Shown here piece by piece: positions 8,647 to 17,003 of a stretch of DNA of 64,000 nt (position 1 is the first letter of the stretch; every line of letters begins with the position of its first letter). Both the position numbers and the translations under genes were made by a program. The notes beneath the pieces are model-generated. The model worked only from the letters and a program-made list of their open reading frames with translations, did no database searches and was not told the DNA's origin. The DNA lies in contig QZDS01000020.1 of NCBI GenBank assembly GCA_009917455.1, positions 31,273 through 95,272 on the forward strand. The letters run 5' to 3'. Source of the DNA: a bacterium 1xD8-48. GTDB lineage: Bacteria > Bacillota > Clostridia > Lachnospirales > Lachnospiraceae.

Positions 8647-10658
8647 GGCAGGAAAAGCTGGAATATTTTCAGAAAAAATATGAAAGCCGGTTGAACCCCT
8701 CCAGGGATGTGGGCGCGGCCGGTGCGAAAGGCGGCGGCCCGGGGATGGGGCATGGCCCGGGCAGGGGCGGACGCAGAGGCACGCGCATAGGACCGGGCGG
8801 GAAGCCCAAAAACGTGAAGAAAACCCTGGGACGGCTTCTGGGCTATATTTCGGGAGAAAAGCTAAAGCTTTTTATCGTCTTTTTATGTGTCATCGGAGGA
8901 ACCGCCGCAAATCTGGCAGGCTCCTATATGCTGCGTCCGATTATCAACGGGCTTACCGATGAAAACGGAAGCGTGGCGACCCTGCTTCGGGGAATCCTTA
9001 TGATGGCGGCGATTTATGTGTCCGGGGTGCTTGCCCAGTATTTGCAGCAGAGAATCATGATAGGGATTTCCCAGAATGCCATTTTCAGGCTGAGGAACGA
9101 GCTGTACGGAAAGATGCAGAAGCTTCCGGTGAGATATTACGACACCAACAACCACGGGGATGTGATGAGCCGCTTTACCAACGATGTGGATGTGGTGGGA
9201 GAGATGCTCAACAATACGGTGGTGCAGCTGATTTCGGGGACCATCAACATCATCGGAACCTTTGCGCTCATGGTATACACCAATGTGTGGCTGACTTTGA
9301 TTACGGTGTTTATGATACCTGTAATGCTGAAAGCGGTGCAGGCAGTAGGCAGCAGGAGCAGGAAATATTACAGCGCCCAGCAGGCGGCAATCGGCACCTT
9401 AAACGGTTATATTGAGGAGACGGTTACGGGGCAGAAGGTGGTTAAGGTCTTTAACCACGAGGACGATGCAAGGGAAGAATTTGAATATCTGAACAGAGAC
9501 CTTCGGGGCAAGCAGATTAAGGCGCAGTTCTTCGGCGGTATCATGGGGCCTGTTATGGGGAATTTAAGTCAGGTGAGCTACTCCCTGACGGCCTGTATCG
9601 GCGGAATTTTGTGCGTGCTCCGGGGCTTTGACCTGGGCGGCCTTACGGTTTTCGTGAATTATTCAAGGCAGTTTTCAAGGCCGATTAACGAGGTTGCCAT
9701 GCAGGTAAACACCATCTTTTCCGCGCTGGCAGGTGCGGAGAGAGTTTTTGCCGTGATGGATGAGGCGCCGGAAGCGGAGGATGTCAGGGGTGCCGTTCAA
9801 ATTGTGGAGGATGCCGCGTCAGGAAAGAGCCTTTACCGTATTCCCAAAGGAAGTTCCCTTTCAGGGGAAGAAGACTTTATGGAGAATGTGGTTAAAGAGG
9901 ATGACGGCGCCTGTTATAAGGAGGTAAAAGGCGCGGTTACGCTGCGAGACGTCACCTTCGGATATAACCCTGATAAAACCATATTAAAGAATATTTCTCT
10001 GTACGCAAAGCCGGGGCAGAAGATTGCCTTTGTGGGATCTACAGGCGCAGGAAAAACAACAATTACCAACCTGATTAACCGGTTTTATGATATCGATGCG
10101 GGAAGCATCACCATAGACGGTATTCCCATCACGGAAATAGAGAGGGATTCCCTTCGCAGAAATATTTCCATGGTTCTGCAGGACACCCATTTGTTTACGG
10201 GAACGGTCCGGGAAAATATCAGGTATGGCAGGCTGGATGCAACCGACGAGGAGGTGGAGCAGGCGGCAAGGACGGCCAGCGCCCATTCCTTTATCGTGCA
10301 TCTGGAACACGGCTATGATACCATGCTCGAGGGCGACGGCGCAAACTTAAGCCAGGGACAGAGGCAGCTTATCAATATTGCAAGGGCGGCCATCTCCAAA
10401 GCCCCCATTCTCATTCTGGACGAAGCCACCAGCTCCGTGGATACCAGAACGGAAAAGCACATTGAAAAGGGCATGGACAGACTGATGGCGGAGAGGACAA
10501 CGCTGGTGATTGCCCACAGGCTTTCAACGGTACGCAATGCAAACGCAATTATGGTGCTGGAAAACGGAGAGATTATTGAGCGGGGCGACCATGACGATTT
10601 GCTGGCGCAAAAGGGAAGATACTACGAGCTTTACACAGGGCTTTGCGAGCTGGACTGA
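8643..10658 (+). CDS. ABC exporter half-transporter, catalytic subunit
   Basis: 671 residues. A glycine/arginine-rich cytosolic N-terminus (about 15-55, GAAGAKGGGPGMGHGPGRGG) precedes six membrane helices and an ATPase with Walker A GSTGAGKTT, signature LSQGQRQL and Walker B ILILDEAT with the catalytic glutamate. Together with the previous gene, one ATP site combines Asp-Walker B with the LSQGQ signature (degenerate) and the other combines Glu with VSGGQ (active). ATG overlaps the previous TGA (ATGA), with AGGAGGTG upstream, so translation is coupled. A linker of about 50 residues between the membrane and ATPase domains is longer than usual. Confidence 0.9.
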   Translation: MRQEKLEYFQKKYESRLNPSRDVGAAGAKGGGPGMGHGPGRGGRRGTRIGPGGKPKNVKKTLGRLLGYISGEKLKLFIVFLCVIGGTAANLAGSYMLRPIINGLTDENGSVATLLRGILMMAAIYVSGVLAQYLQQRIMIGISQNAIFRLRNELYGKMQKLPVRYYDTNNHGDVMSRFTNDVDVVGEMLNNTVVQLISGTINIIGTFALMVYTNVWLTLITVFMIPVMLKAVQAVGSRSRKYYSAQQAAIGTLNGYIEETVTGQKVVKVFNHEDDAREEFEYLNRDLRGKQIKAQFFGGIMGPVMGNLSQVSYSLTACIGGILCVLRGFDLGGLTVFVNYSRQFSRPINEVAMQVNTIFSALAGAERVFAVMDEAPEAEDVRGAVQIVEDAASGKSLYRIPKGSSLSGEEDFMENVVKEDDGACYKEVKGAVTLRDVTFGYNPDKTILKNISLYAKPGQKIAFVGSTGAGKTTITNLINRFYDIDAGSITIDGIPITEIERDSLRRNISMVLQDTHLFTGTVRENIRYGRLDATDEEVEQAARTASAHSFIVHLEHGYDTMLEGDGANLSQGQRQLINIARAAISKAPILILDEATSSVDTRTEKHIEKGMDRLMAERTTLVIAHRLSTVRNANAIMVLENGEIIERGDHDDLLAQKGRYYELYTGLCELD

Positions 10659-10667
10659 TGGCTTGTA

Positions 10668-10682
10668 ATAGGTTATGCCTAT
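10668..10682 (+). promoter_or_regulatory. Candidate LysR-type operator upstream of metQ
   Basis: Perfect inverted repeat ATAGG-TTATG-CCTAT, fitting the T-N11-A pattern of LysR regulators, centred about 33 bp upstream of the -35 hexamer. The LysR gene lies just after metQ. Confidence 0.5.
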
Positions 10683-10704
10683 CGCCGGTAACATTATTTA
10701 GGTA

Positions 10705-10734
10705 TTGTACAGAAGGGGAGGACAGTGATATACT
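10705..10734 (+). promoter_or_regulatory. metQ promoter
   Basis: TTGTAC (10705-10710), 18-bp spacer, TATACT (10729-10734). Leader to the ATG at 10797 is about 55 bases. Confidence 0.65.
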
Positions 10735-10796
10735 CTCTCTTGACAAAAGATTTGTGGCCGGAGGGAAAGAAGCGGCGCAGAAGGAGGAAAATCATT

Positions 10797-11609
10797 ATGA
10801 AAAAATTTTTAGCAGTACTTTTAACAGGTGCTCTGGCTGTGGGTGTTCTTGGCGGCTGCGGCGGAAAGGGCGCCGATGACAAGGTAATCAAGGTGGCGGC
10901 TTCCGCAACGCCACATGCAGAGCTTTTGGAGCAGGCAAAGCCAATTCTTGCGGACAAGGGCTATGATTTGCAGGTGACAGTGTTTGACGATTATGTACAG
11001 CCCAACGAGGTAGTGGAAAGCGGCGACTTCGATGCCAACTATTTCCAGCATATTCCTTATCTTGACAGCTTTAACGAGGAAAAAGGAACCCACCTTGTTA
11101 ATGCAGGCGGCATTCACTACGAGCCCTTTGGAATATATCCCGGAACAAAGAGCGATTTGGGCAGCGTGGCGGACGGCGACAGCGTGGCGGTTCCCAATGA
11201 TACCACCAACGAGGCGAGAGCTCTTTTACTTTTACAGGATAACGGACTGATTACCTTAAAGAGCGGCGCGGGCCTGAATGCCACCGTAAATGATATCGAA
11301 GAAAATCCTTACAATCTGGAAATTGTGGAGCTTGAGGCGGCGCAGGTGCCCAGAGTAGTGGAGGAGGTTGCTTTCGTGGTACTTAACGGGAACTATGCGC
11401 TGGAAGCAGGCTATTCCGTTGCAAAAGACGCTCTGGCTTATGAGAGCTCCGATTCCGAGGCAGCCAAAACCTATGTGAACGTAATTGCAGTAAAGGAAGG
11501 CAACGAAAATACCGACAAGATTAAGGCTCTGGTGGAGGCGCTGAAGTCGGATACGGTTAAGACCTACATAACGGATACCTATGACGGAGCGGTAATTCCT
11601 TTTGCATAA
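10797..11609 (+). CDS. metQ: MetQ/NlpA-type substrate-binding lipoprotein
   Basis: Captures D/L-methionine or a related compound for a MetNI-type importer. 270 residues with a lipoprotein signal: basic start MKKFLAVLLTGA and lipobox LGGC, cysteine near residue 22. The body has family marks VAASATPHAELLEQ, DANYFQHIPYLDSFN and VAVPNDTTNEARALLLLQ. The start was set at 10797 because of AAGGAGG about 10 bases upstream and the signal peptide position. No metN or metI lies next to it, so the ABC partner must be elsewhere. A LysR-like operator lies upstream. Confidence 0.9.
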   Translation: MKKFLAVLLTGALAVGVLGGCGGKGADDKVIKVAASATPHAELLEQAKPILADKGYDLQVTVFDDYVQPNEVVESGDFDANYFQHIPYLDSFNEEKGTHLVNAGGIHYEPFGIYPGTKSDLGSVADGDSVAVPNDTTNEARALLLLQDNGLITLKSGAGLNATVNDIEENPYNLEIVELEAAQVPRVVEEVAFVVLNGNYALEAGYSVAKDALAYESSDSEAAKTYVNVIAVKEGNENTDKIKALVEALKSDTVKTYITDTYDGAVIPFA

Positions 11610-11644
11610 TTTTTACAACAGATATTGAAAGGTAGAACCAGCGG

Positions 11645-11689
11645 GCAGACGCATGAAGAGGGGATATGTCTTTGTGCGTCTGCTTTTTT
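11645..11689 (+). terminator. Terminator of metQ
   Basis: Perfect 9-bp stem GCAGACGCA / TGCGTCTGC (11645-11653, 11675-11683) followed by TTTTTT. Confidence 0.85.
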
Positions 11690-11712
11690 AAGGATAGAAA
11701 GAGAGAGAGAAA

Positions 11713-12621
11713 ATGACACTTACACAGCTGCGCTATGTGATTACAATTGCAGACACCGGTTCCATGAACGAGGCGGCAAGGACGCTTTTTATTGCCCAGC
11801 CCAGCCTGTCCCAGGCGGTCAGGGAGCTGGAAGAGGAAATCGGAATTACCCTGTTTCGCAGAAGCAACAGGGGAGTGAAGATTACCCCCGAGGGAAAGGA
11901 ATTTCTGGGATATGCCAGACAGGTGGCAGAGCAGTATCAGCTTATGGAGGACAGGTATATCACCAGAAAAAACAGCCGGAAGCGTTTCGGCGTTTCCATG
12001 CAGCATTACACCTTTGCAGTAAAGGCATTCGTGGAGATGGTGAAGCAGTTCGGCATGGACGAGTACGAATTTGCCGTCCACGAGACCAAAACCTACGAGG
12101 TTATAGAGGATGTAAAAAATTTTAAGAGTGAAATCGGCATTCTTTATCTCAATGATTTTAACAGGGCGGTGCTGACCAAGCTTTTTAAGGAGTTTGAGCT
12201 GGAATTTCATGAGCTGCTTACCTGCGGCGTTTATGTATATATGTGGAAAGGGCATCCTCTTGCCTGGAAAGAGGAGATTACGCTGGAGGAGCTGGATGCA
12301 TACCCCTGCCTTTCCTTTGAACAGGGAGTCAGCAATTCCTTTTATTTTGCGGAGGAGGTGCTGAGCACCTATGCCTATAAGCGGCTGATTAAGGCTAATG
12401 ACAGGGCGACGCTATTAAATCTCATGGTGGGGCTGAACGCTTATACCCTGTGTTGCGGAATCATCTGCGAGAGCTTAAATGGCTCGGATTATTGCGCGGT
12501 GAAGCTGAAATCCGACGAGGTAATGGCTATTGGCTACCTGAAAAGAAAGGGAGCGGCGCTCAGCCCGCTGGGACAGAAGTATCTGGAAGAAATCGGGAAG
12601 TTCAGGGAGAGTGTGCTGTGA
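11713..12621 (+). CDS. LysR family transcriptional regulator
   Basis: 302 residues. The N-terminal winged helix-turn-helix reads TQLRYVITIADTGSMNEAAR and then FIAQPSLSQAVRELEEEIG (about residues 4-46); the rest is the periplasmic-binding-protein-like effector domain. It follows metQ after a terminator; an ATAGG/CCTAT dyad upstream of metQ is a plausible site, so control of metQ by sulphur amino acids is an inference. GAGAGAGAG serves as ribosome site 5-6 bases before the ATG. The gene is convergent with the exosortase-like gene, the stops being 14 bases apart. Confidence 0.9.
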   Translation: MTLTQLRYVITIADTGSMNEAARTLFIAQPSLSQAVRELEEEIGITLFRRSNRGVKITPEGKEFLGYARQVAEQYQLMEDRYITRKNSRKRFGVSMQHYTFAVKAFVEMVKQFGMDEYEFAVHETKTYEVIEDVKNFKSEIGILYLNDFNRAVLTKLFKEFELEFHELLTCGVYVYMWKGHPLAWKEEITLEELDAYPCLSFEQGVSNSFYFAEEVLSTYAYKRLIKANDRATLLNLMVGLNAYTLCCGIICESLNGSDYCAVKLKSDEVMAIGYLKRKGAALSPLGQKYLEEIGKFRESVL

Positions 12622-12635
12622 CAGAGGATGAGACC

Positions 12636-13511
12636 TTAAAGAAACAGTTTGGTTTTCCGGTTCGGCCTTTTATCGTGACAGCCCGGCAAATGACTGATAT
12701 ATTGGACGGAAAATAATAAATTCACCCCCAAAACCGCCGCACAGATAACGGTTATGAGCGCTGCATATTCTGTAAACTGCTCATAGCCGTTTTTTCCATG
12801 ATGCAAAAGAGGAATTCCCAGCACCACAAAGAGATACCAGAAGGCGGGGGGTATCATCTGACGGATGCTCCCTTTTTTGCCGCTCTCATGGTCTGCAATA
12901 GAAGGAGATTTCGTAAGCCTGTCGCAGAATCTCCCGGATAAGCGGCCGCCGCCGGTAATCCTCAAGGAAAGCCTCCCTGCAAACCGGTAAATTACAAGGA
13001 GGGAGGAAAAATAAACGGCGCAGCCAATCGCTGTGTGAAGCTGTTCAGGGGTCAGCAGGTCTCTGAGGATGCCCAGCTTTTCAAAAACCGGAGGCAGGTC
13101 GATGGAGAGGACAATCCGCAGGCCGTTCACCAGAATTGTGGCGGCATAAGAGAGCAGGAAGCTTAACGCCAGCCAGAGAAATCCCTTTTTTACGCCTGAA
13201 CGGCGGGTGATAAGATGGGTATAGGAAAAAATCAGGGCCGCCAGGGTAATCACCATGAACTGGACGCCGCTGCAGGATTTGGCGATAATAAACTGCAGGT
13301 CGTGGTTCACATAGCCTGTATGGGGAAGGTTTTCAAAGGCGTACCCGCCGAGAATGCCGGCCCACCGGGCGGTGGGGGTCAGTATCCACATAAGGCCGCA
13401 GCTGTCGACGCTGCGGTAATACAGCTTTAAGCCGATGCAAAAGGCAGCGCCGATAAGATAGAATATCCAGTTGTTTTTTAAAATCTGTTTCATTTCTGAA
13501 ATAAATGTCAT
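12636..13511 (-). CDS. Exosortase family protein (XrtK-like)
   Basis: 291-residue polytopic membrane protein. The exosortase/archaeosortase catalytic triad is visible: Cys80 in AKSCSGVQF, Arg132 in VNGLRIV and His159 in EQLHTAIGC, each in or next to a predicted membrane helix. Family members cleave a C-terminal PEP-like motif and may transfer the protein to another anchor. The only obvious client is the gene directly upstream, whose tail has SEPGE, a hydrophobic helix and a basic end. Exosortases are typical of Gram-negative biofilm formers; a single-client form in a Clostridia is uncommon. Subfamily XrtK is my best match from memory. An AAAGGAAA lies 9 bases before the ATG. Confidence 0.8.
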   Translation of the reverse strand: MTFISEMKQILKNNWIFYLIGAAFCIGLKLYYRSVDSCGLMWILTPTARWAGILGGYAFENLPHTGYVNHDLQFIIAKSCSGVQFMVITLAALIFSYTHLITRRSGVKKGFLWLALSFLLSYAATILVNGLRIVLSIDLPPVFEKLGILRDLLTPEQLHTAIGCAVYFSSLLVIYRFAGRLSLRITGGGRLSGRFCDRLTKSPSIADHESGKKGSIRQMIPPAFWYLFVVLGIPLLHHGKNGYEQFTEYAALITVICAAVLGVNLLFSVQYISHLPGCHDKRPNRKTKLFL

Positions 13512-13545
13512 AGGGCAGTTTTCCTTTACAGGTACATTACAAAAA

Positions 13546-15570
13546 TCATCCCTTCCGCAGGCTTTTCCGCCTGCGTTTTACGTAACCGCCGGCCAGTATC
13601 GTCACAGCCATAACTGTCAGCAAAACTTCGCCGGGCTCCGAGCCAATCCGATACCCGCCAAGGGCAAGATTGGAAACCTCAAGAGGCAGAGGCAGGGGCT
13701 GGTCGATATCGGTGCTGCTGCCGGAAGGGTTCCTTACGGTTTCCATCACGGCAATGAAAGAGGTATAGGGGGTCATCATACTGTATTTTAATCCGATTTC
13801 GGTGACCTCCTCCTTAATATCGGGATTGTTTTCATTGATTCCGTAGTCGGTAAGCCGTTCGATTCTTTTCCGCGCCCAGAGATAGCGGATGGCGTCGTTA
13901 TTTTCAGGAGTAGGCGTCTCAGAGACGGAAAGGGTCTGCGAGTACGCCTGCCGGCTGCCGGTTTTTCCCGTGATTTTAATCTCACCGGCGGCTTCTCCCC
14001 GCCATTTTCCATAGACCACAATGGGCTTTTGGGCAAAAAGGGTGGGCAGACTGCGGGGCTCCACATCGTACACGTCAAAGCCGTCGTAGACCACCTGAAT
14101 GTCGGAAAGAACAGGGGATTCAATGTAGGTGCGGAAGGTTTCGGCAGTTGACGCCGCCTCGGAGGAGTCCGTCACCACAAAGGCCTCCCCGAGTCCGGAT
14201 TTCGCAATGCCGTCAATGAGATAACGGTTGACGGAGGAGCCGATTCCAAAGGGGAAAAAGCTGACGCTGCCGAGGTTATTGTCAATCAATTTAAAGATTT
14301 CCTTTTCCCCGGCAACATAGCCGTCGGTGATAACGACGATACTGCGCACCATATCACCGTTTGCGGGGACGGACAGGGCGGCTTCAATCGCCGGGGCAAG
14401 CTCCGTGCCGCCTCCGCCCTCCTTATCTTCGATAAAGTCCAGGGCTTCCCGGATATTTTTGTCCGTGGCTTTCAGGGAGCGGGAGGACATTAAAATAGCG
14501 TCGTTTGAAAAAAGCACCAGGTTAAAGCAATCGGAGGAGCGTAGATTGGAAACAAGGTTCTTAATCAGCCCCCTGGCGGTATCGAGGGGATAGCCGTCCA
14601 TGGAGCCCGAGACGTCCAGCACAAAAATGTATTCCCGGGGCAGAATTTCCTCGGGTTTCTGACGCTCCGGCGGCTGAACCATCAGCATGAAATAATTTTC
14701 ATCTTCGCCGGTGTTCAGCATCAGGCCGCAGTTTACCTCCTCGCCGTTTAATTTATAATCTAAAATGAAATCCCTGTTTCCGGCAAAATCCCCGGCATCA
14801 TCGGGGGCAAGACCGATGCGGGCAAAGGAGTCCGTATCCTTTACAACTTTTATTTTATGGGAAGAACAGGAGATATCCGCGATGGGAACGCCCGCCGAAA
14901 GGGTGACATTGATGTCATATTTTCCGGGAGAAGAAGTATTTTCCGGCAGACAGGGAGTTTCCACCCAACCGTTTTCGTCCGTATCCTCCGACAAACCTGC
15001 ATAGCGCGGGCCGACTACCGTGGGGAAAACAAACTGATAGGAGCCCTCTGAGGGAGTAATCAGCTCTGTGTAAAAAAGCTCGATGCGCACATTGTCGCCG
15101 GGCATGATATTTGCCACGTCCATGGTGAACACGTTGGGACGCTGCTGCTCGAGCAGCGAGGCGCTTTTTCCTTCGCTTTTCGCCTCCTCATATTCTGTCT
15201 TTGCCTCTTCCTTTTCCTTAATTTGGGCAGTGATAATGTGATTGCCGATAATCATCTGCATTCCATGGACGGTGACGCCTGTGGGAGCGGGAAAGACATA
15301 GCTGGCGTTGATGGGCGTTTTTCCTTCGTTGGCGTAGGTCTGAGTGACTGTTGTCGCGGCAATAATGCCGTCAATATTTGTTGAGACAGTGGTTTCCTTC
15401 AAAGGAAAATGCTCTAACGACGCGTTCTCCTGATTCAGGATAATCATGTAGGGGGCAAGAGGCCTGTCCTCATCTTCCTCATGCGATTCCCCGGCATAAG
15501 CGGCGGCAGGGACTGTAAGAAAAGTAAATAAGATAAAAATGGTACACAGGATAAATTTCTTTTGTTTCAT
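13546..15570 (-). CDS. Secreted VIT/vWA domain protein with PEP-CTERM-like tail
   Basis: 674 residues. Signal peptide 1-26 (ends AAAYAG), VIT domain about 45-170 as in inter-alpha-trypsin inhibitor heavy chains, then a von Willebrand A domain about 312-480 with the MIDAS motif DVSGS (319-323) that binds a divalent metal and ligand. The tail has SEPGE (644-648), about 16 hydrophobic residues and KRRRKSLRKG, a three-part sorting signal. It is followed 34 bases later by the exosortase-like gene, so they are a dedicated pair. Likely a surface adhesion or matrix-binding protein; ligand unknown. Four 11-bp repeats overlap its promoter. Confidence 0.88.
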   Translation of the reverse strand: MKQKKFILCTIFILFTFLTVPAAAYAGESHEEDEDRPLAPYMIILNQENASLEHFPLKETTVSTNIDGIIAATTVTQTYANEGKTPINASYVFPAPTGVTVHGMQMIIGNHIITAQIKEKEEAKTEYEEAKSEGKSASLLEQQRPNVFTMDVANIMPGDNVRIELFYTELITPSEGSYQFVFPTVVGPRYAGLSEDTDENGWVETPCLPENTSSPGKYDINVTLSAGVPIADISCSSHKIKVVKDTDSFARIGLAPDDAGDFAGNRDFILDYKLNGEEVNCGLMLNTGEDENYFMLMVQPPERQKPEEILPREYIFVLDVSGSMDGYPLDTARGLIKNLVSNLRSSDCFNLVLFSNDAILMSSRSLKATDKNIREALDFIEDKEGGGGTELAPAIEAALSVPANGDMVRSIVVITDGYVAGEKEIFKLIDNNLGSVSFFPFGIGSSVNRYLIDGIAKSGLGEAFVVTDSSEAASTAETFRTYIESPVLSDIQVVYDGFDVYDVEPRSLPTLFAQKPIVVYGKWRGEAAGEIKITGKTGSRQAYSQTLSVSETPTPENNDAIRYLWARKRIERLTDYGINENNPDIKEEVTEIGLKYSMMTPYTSFIAVMETVRNPSGSSTDIDQPLPLPLEVSNLALGGYRIGSEPGEVLLTVMAVTILAGGYVKRRRKSLRKG

Positions 15571-15618
15571 TGTCGGCCTCGTTTCCGGCGCTTCTGGCGC
15601 CTGTGATAGTTAAAATTT

Positions 15619-15647
15619 ATAATAGCAAGGCATCAAAAGAGCATCAA
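15619..15647 (-). promoter_or_regulatory. Promoter of the VIT/exosortase operon
   Basis: Minus strand TTGATG (15647-15642), 17-bp spacer, TATTAT (15624-15619). The -35 hexamer falls inside the repeat array described separately. Confidence 0.6.
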
Positions 15648-15668
15648 AGTTGTATCATTTTTGCATCA
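15630..15668 (-). repeat. Four direct hexamer repeats at exact 11-bp spacing
   Basis: On the minus strand TGATGC, TGATAC, TGATGC, TGATGC begin at 15668, 15657, 15646 and 15635, each 11 bp apart, overlapping the -35 region of the VIT/exosortase promoter. Direct repeats at 11 bp are the usual target of OmpR/PhoB-type response regulator dimers. Confidence 0.75.
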
Positions 15669-15806
15669 TTTTATGATTAAAGCCGCATGGGAAGCGGATG
15701 GGGGTTACGTAATATACAGCCTGCCTGTAAATATTATGTATGGAAGAACTGGTACAAAATATTGATATCTGCCGGAGGGAGCCGCTGCAAAAGTAGAGGA
15801 GATTTT

Positions 15807-15866
15807 ATGGAATGCCGTAAGGAATTGTTGCGGAAACAGTTGGGATTTTATATAATGATTTCATGA
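15807..15866 (+). CDS. 19-codon upstream ORF coupled to the sce7726-like gene
   Basis: AGAGGAGATTTT precedes ATG at 15807; the peptide MECRKELLRKQLGFYIMIS ends at TGA 15864-15866, overlapping the next ATG as ATGA. The following gene has no ribosome site of its own, so this short frame could deliver ribosomes to it. No known family. Confidence 0.4.
   Translation: MECRKELLRKQLGFYIMIS
15828..15856 (+). promoter_or_regulatory. Internal promoter that would give a leaderless mRNA
   Basis: TTGCGG (15828-15833), 17-bp spacer, TATAAT (15851-15856). A start 7 bases after the -10 falls on the ATG at 15863. Confidence 0.5.
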
Positions 15867-16495
15867 AAACATTACACGATAAAGATATCAGGGAGCCTCT
15901 TTTTGAATTTCTCGAGGAGGTTTACGGGAAAGTGAGAATCCTGGAGGAAAAGACCATGGGCAAGTCGAGGGCGGACGTGGTGATGGTGACGCCGGATTTG
16001 CTTTGCGGAATTGAAATTAAAAGCGACGCCGATACCTACGCCAGACTGAAACGCCAGGTGAAGGACTACGACCTGTATTATGACTGCAACTATGCGGTGG
16101 TGGGAACCAGCCATGCCATGCACATTAAGGAGCATCTCCCGGCATGGTGGGGAATCATTACCGTGGAGCTGGTGGAGGAAAAGGCGGATTTTTATATTAT
16201 GCGTAAAGCCCTTCCCAATCCGAAGACGGACTGGAAAAGAAAGATAGGCATTCTCTGGCGGCCGGAGCTTGCCCACATACAGGAGCTGAACGGGCTGCCG
16301 GGATATAAAGAAAAAAGCAAGCTTTTCGTACAGGAAAAGGTGCTTGATAAAGTGCCCCGGGAGGTGCTGCAAAGGCAGCTCTGCGAGGAGCTTTTCGAGA
16401 GGGATTATACGGTAATCGGAGAGAAAATACAAAGGTTCCGTCAGGAGAACGGAAAAGGAAAAAGAACCAAAAAGAAGAGAGGCGGACGGCGGTAA
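15863..16495 (+). CDS. sce7726 family protein (nuclease-fold-like, function unknown)
   Basis: 210 residues. LHDKDIREPLFEFLEE at the start, RADVVMV (about 34-40) and GIEIKSDADT (about 49-58) followed by LKRQVKDYDLYYD are marks of the sce7726 family; the D...E-x-K arrangement resembles PD-(D/E)xK nucleases. The C-terminus is strongly basic (GKRTKKKRGGRR), suggesting nucleic acid contact. No biochemical role is known to me. The often-paired sce7725 partner is not here. It has no Shine-Dalgarno of its own; see the upstream ORF and the internal promoter. Confidence 0.75.
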   Translation: MKTLHDKDIREPLFEFLEEVYGKVRILEEKTMGKSRADVVMVTPDLLCGIEIKSDADTYARLKRQVKDYDLYYDCNYAVVGTSHAMHIKEHLPAWWGIITVELVEEKADFYIMRKALPNPKTDWKRKIGILWRPELAHIQELNGLPGYKEKSKLFVQEKVLDKVPREVLQRQLCEELFERDYTVIGEKIQRFRQENGKGKRTKKKRGGRR

Positions 16496-16502
16496 ACCCT
16501 CA

Positions 16503-16919
16503 TTATCCCGGAGGGGTAATGTTTGCGTCCAGAATGCTCTGCAGGGTATAGTTACTCATCTCCGCAAGAGGCATATTAAAGGAGCCCTCGTCAAAAAGAA
16601 GGGCAACGGCGAAAAGATTCACTTCATACTCGTTGGCAAGGTTGGTATCCTTGTAATTGCTTTTGTTGGCATGGTTAAAAACGGCATGCCCCAACTCATG
16701 GGCGCAGAGAACATTTTTGGAAACGGCGTCATAGTTGTCGTTAATCAAAATCACCTTTAAGCCGTCTTCAAATTTATAGGTGTTGGCCTTCAGATACTGC
16801 GTGCCGGTTTTGATAAAGCCCACATTGTAGCGCAGTCTGCGGGCAATCTCCACCGCATTGGTGGTTTCAAAGACATTCCTTAAAATTTTGGCATATAAAA
16901 TAATGTTTTCTTTTGTCAT
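16503..16919 (-). CDS. ImmA/IrrE family metallo-endopeptidase
   Basis: 138 residues with zinc motif HELGH in CAHELGHAVFNH (about 73-84) and a downstream NEYEVNLFAVALL stretch supplying the third ligand glutamate (E) as in ImmA. ImmA/IrrE proteases cleave repressors, usually in mobile elements. Here no helix-turn-helix repressor is adjacent, so the target is unknown. The ATG at 16919 has GGAG 7-8 bases upstream. The gene converges with the sce7726-like gene, leaving 7 bases between stops. Confidence 0.85.
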   Translation of the reverse strand: MTKENIILYAKILRNVFETTNAVEIARRLRYNVGFIKTGTQYLKANTYKFEDGLKVILINDNYDAVSKNVLCAHELGHAVFNHANKSNYKDTNLANEYEVNLFAVALLFDEGSFNMPLAEMSNYTLQSILDANITPPG

Positions 16920-16947
16920 GGTAAATTCTCCTTCGTACCCTATAATA

Positions 16948-16976
16948 AGTATAAATATTTATGCCCCGCTTGTCAA
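16948..16976 (-). promoter_or_regulatory. Promoter of the ImmA/IrrE gene
   Basis: Minus strand TTGACA (16976-16971), 17-bp spacer, TATACT (16953-16948): near-perfect sigma-A promoter. Confidence 0.85.
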
Positions 16977-17003
16977 TATATAGTGTGAAAAAGAAGCGGC
17001 AAT

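Noticed and set aside
13546..15570. Sortase (LPxTG) substrate
   Set aside because: No LPxTG motif precedes the C-terminal helix; SEPGE plus the adjacent exosortase-like gene fits better.
15630..15668. CRISPR-like repeat array
   Set aside because: Units are six bases with five-base spacers and no cas genes are near; the 11-bp step points to a regulator site.
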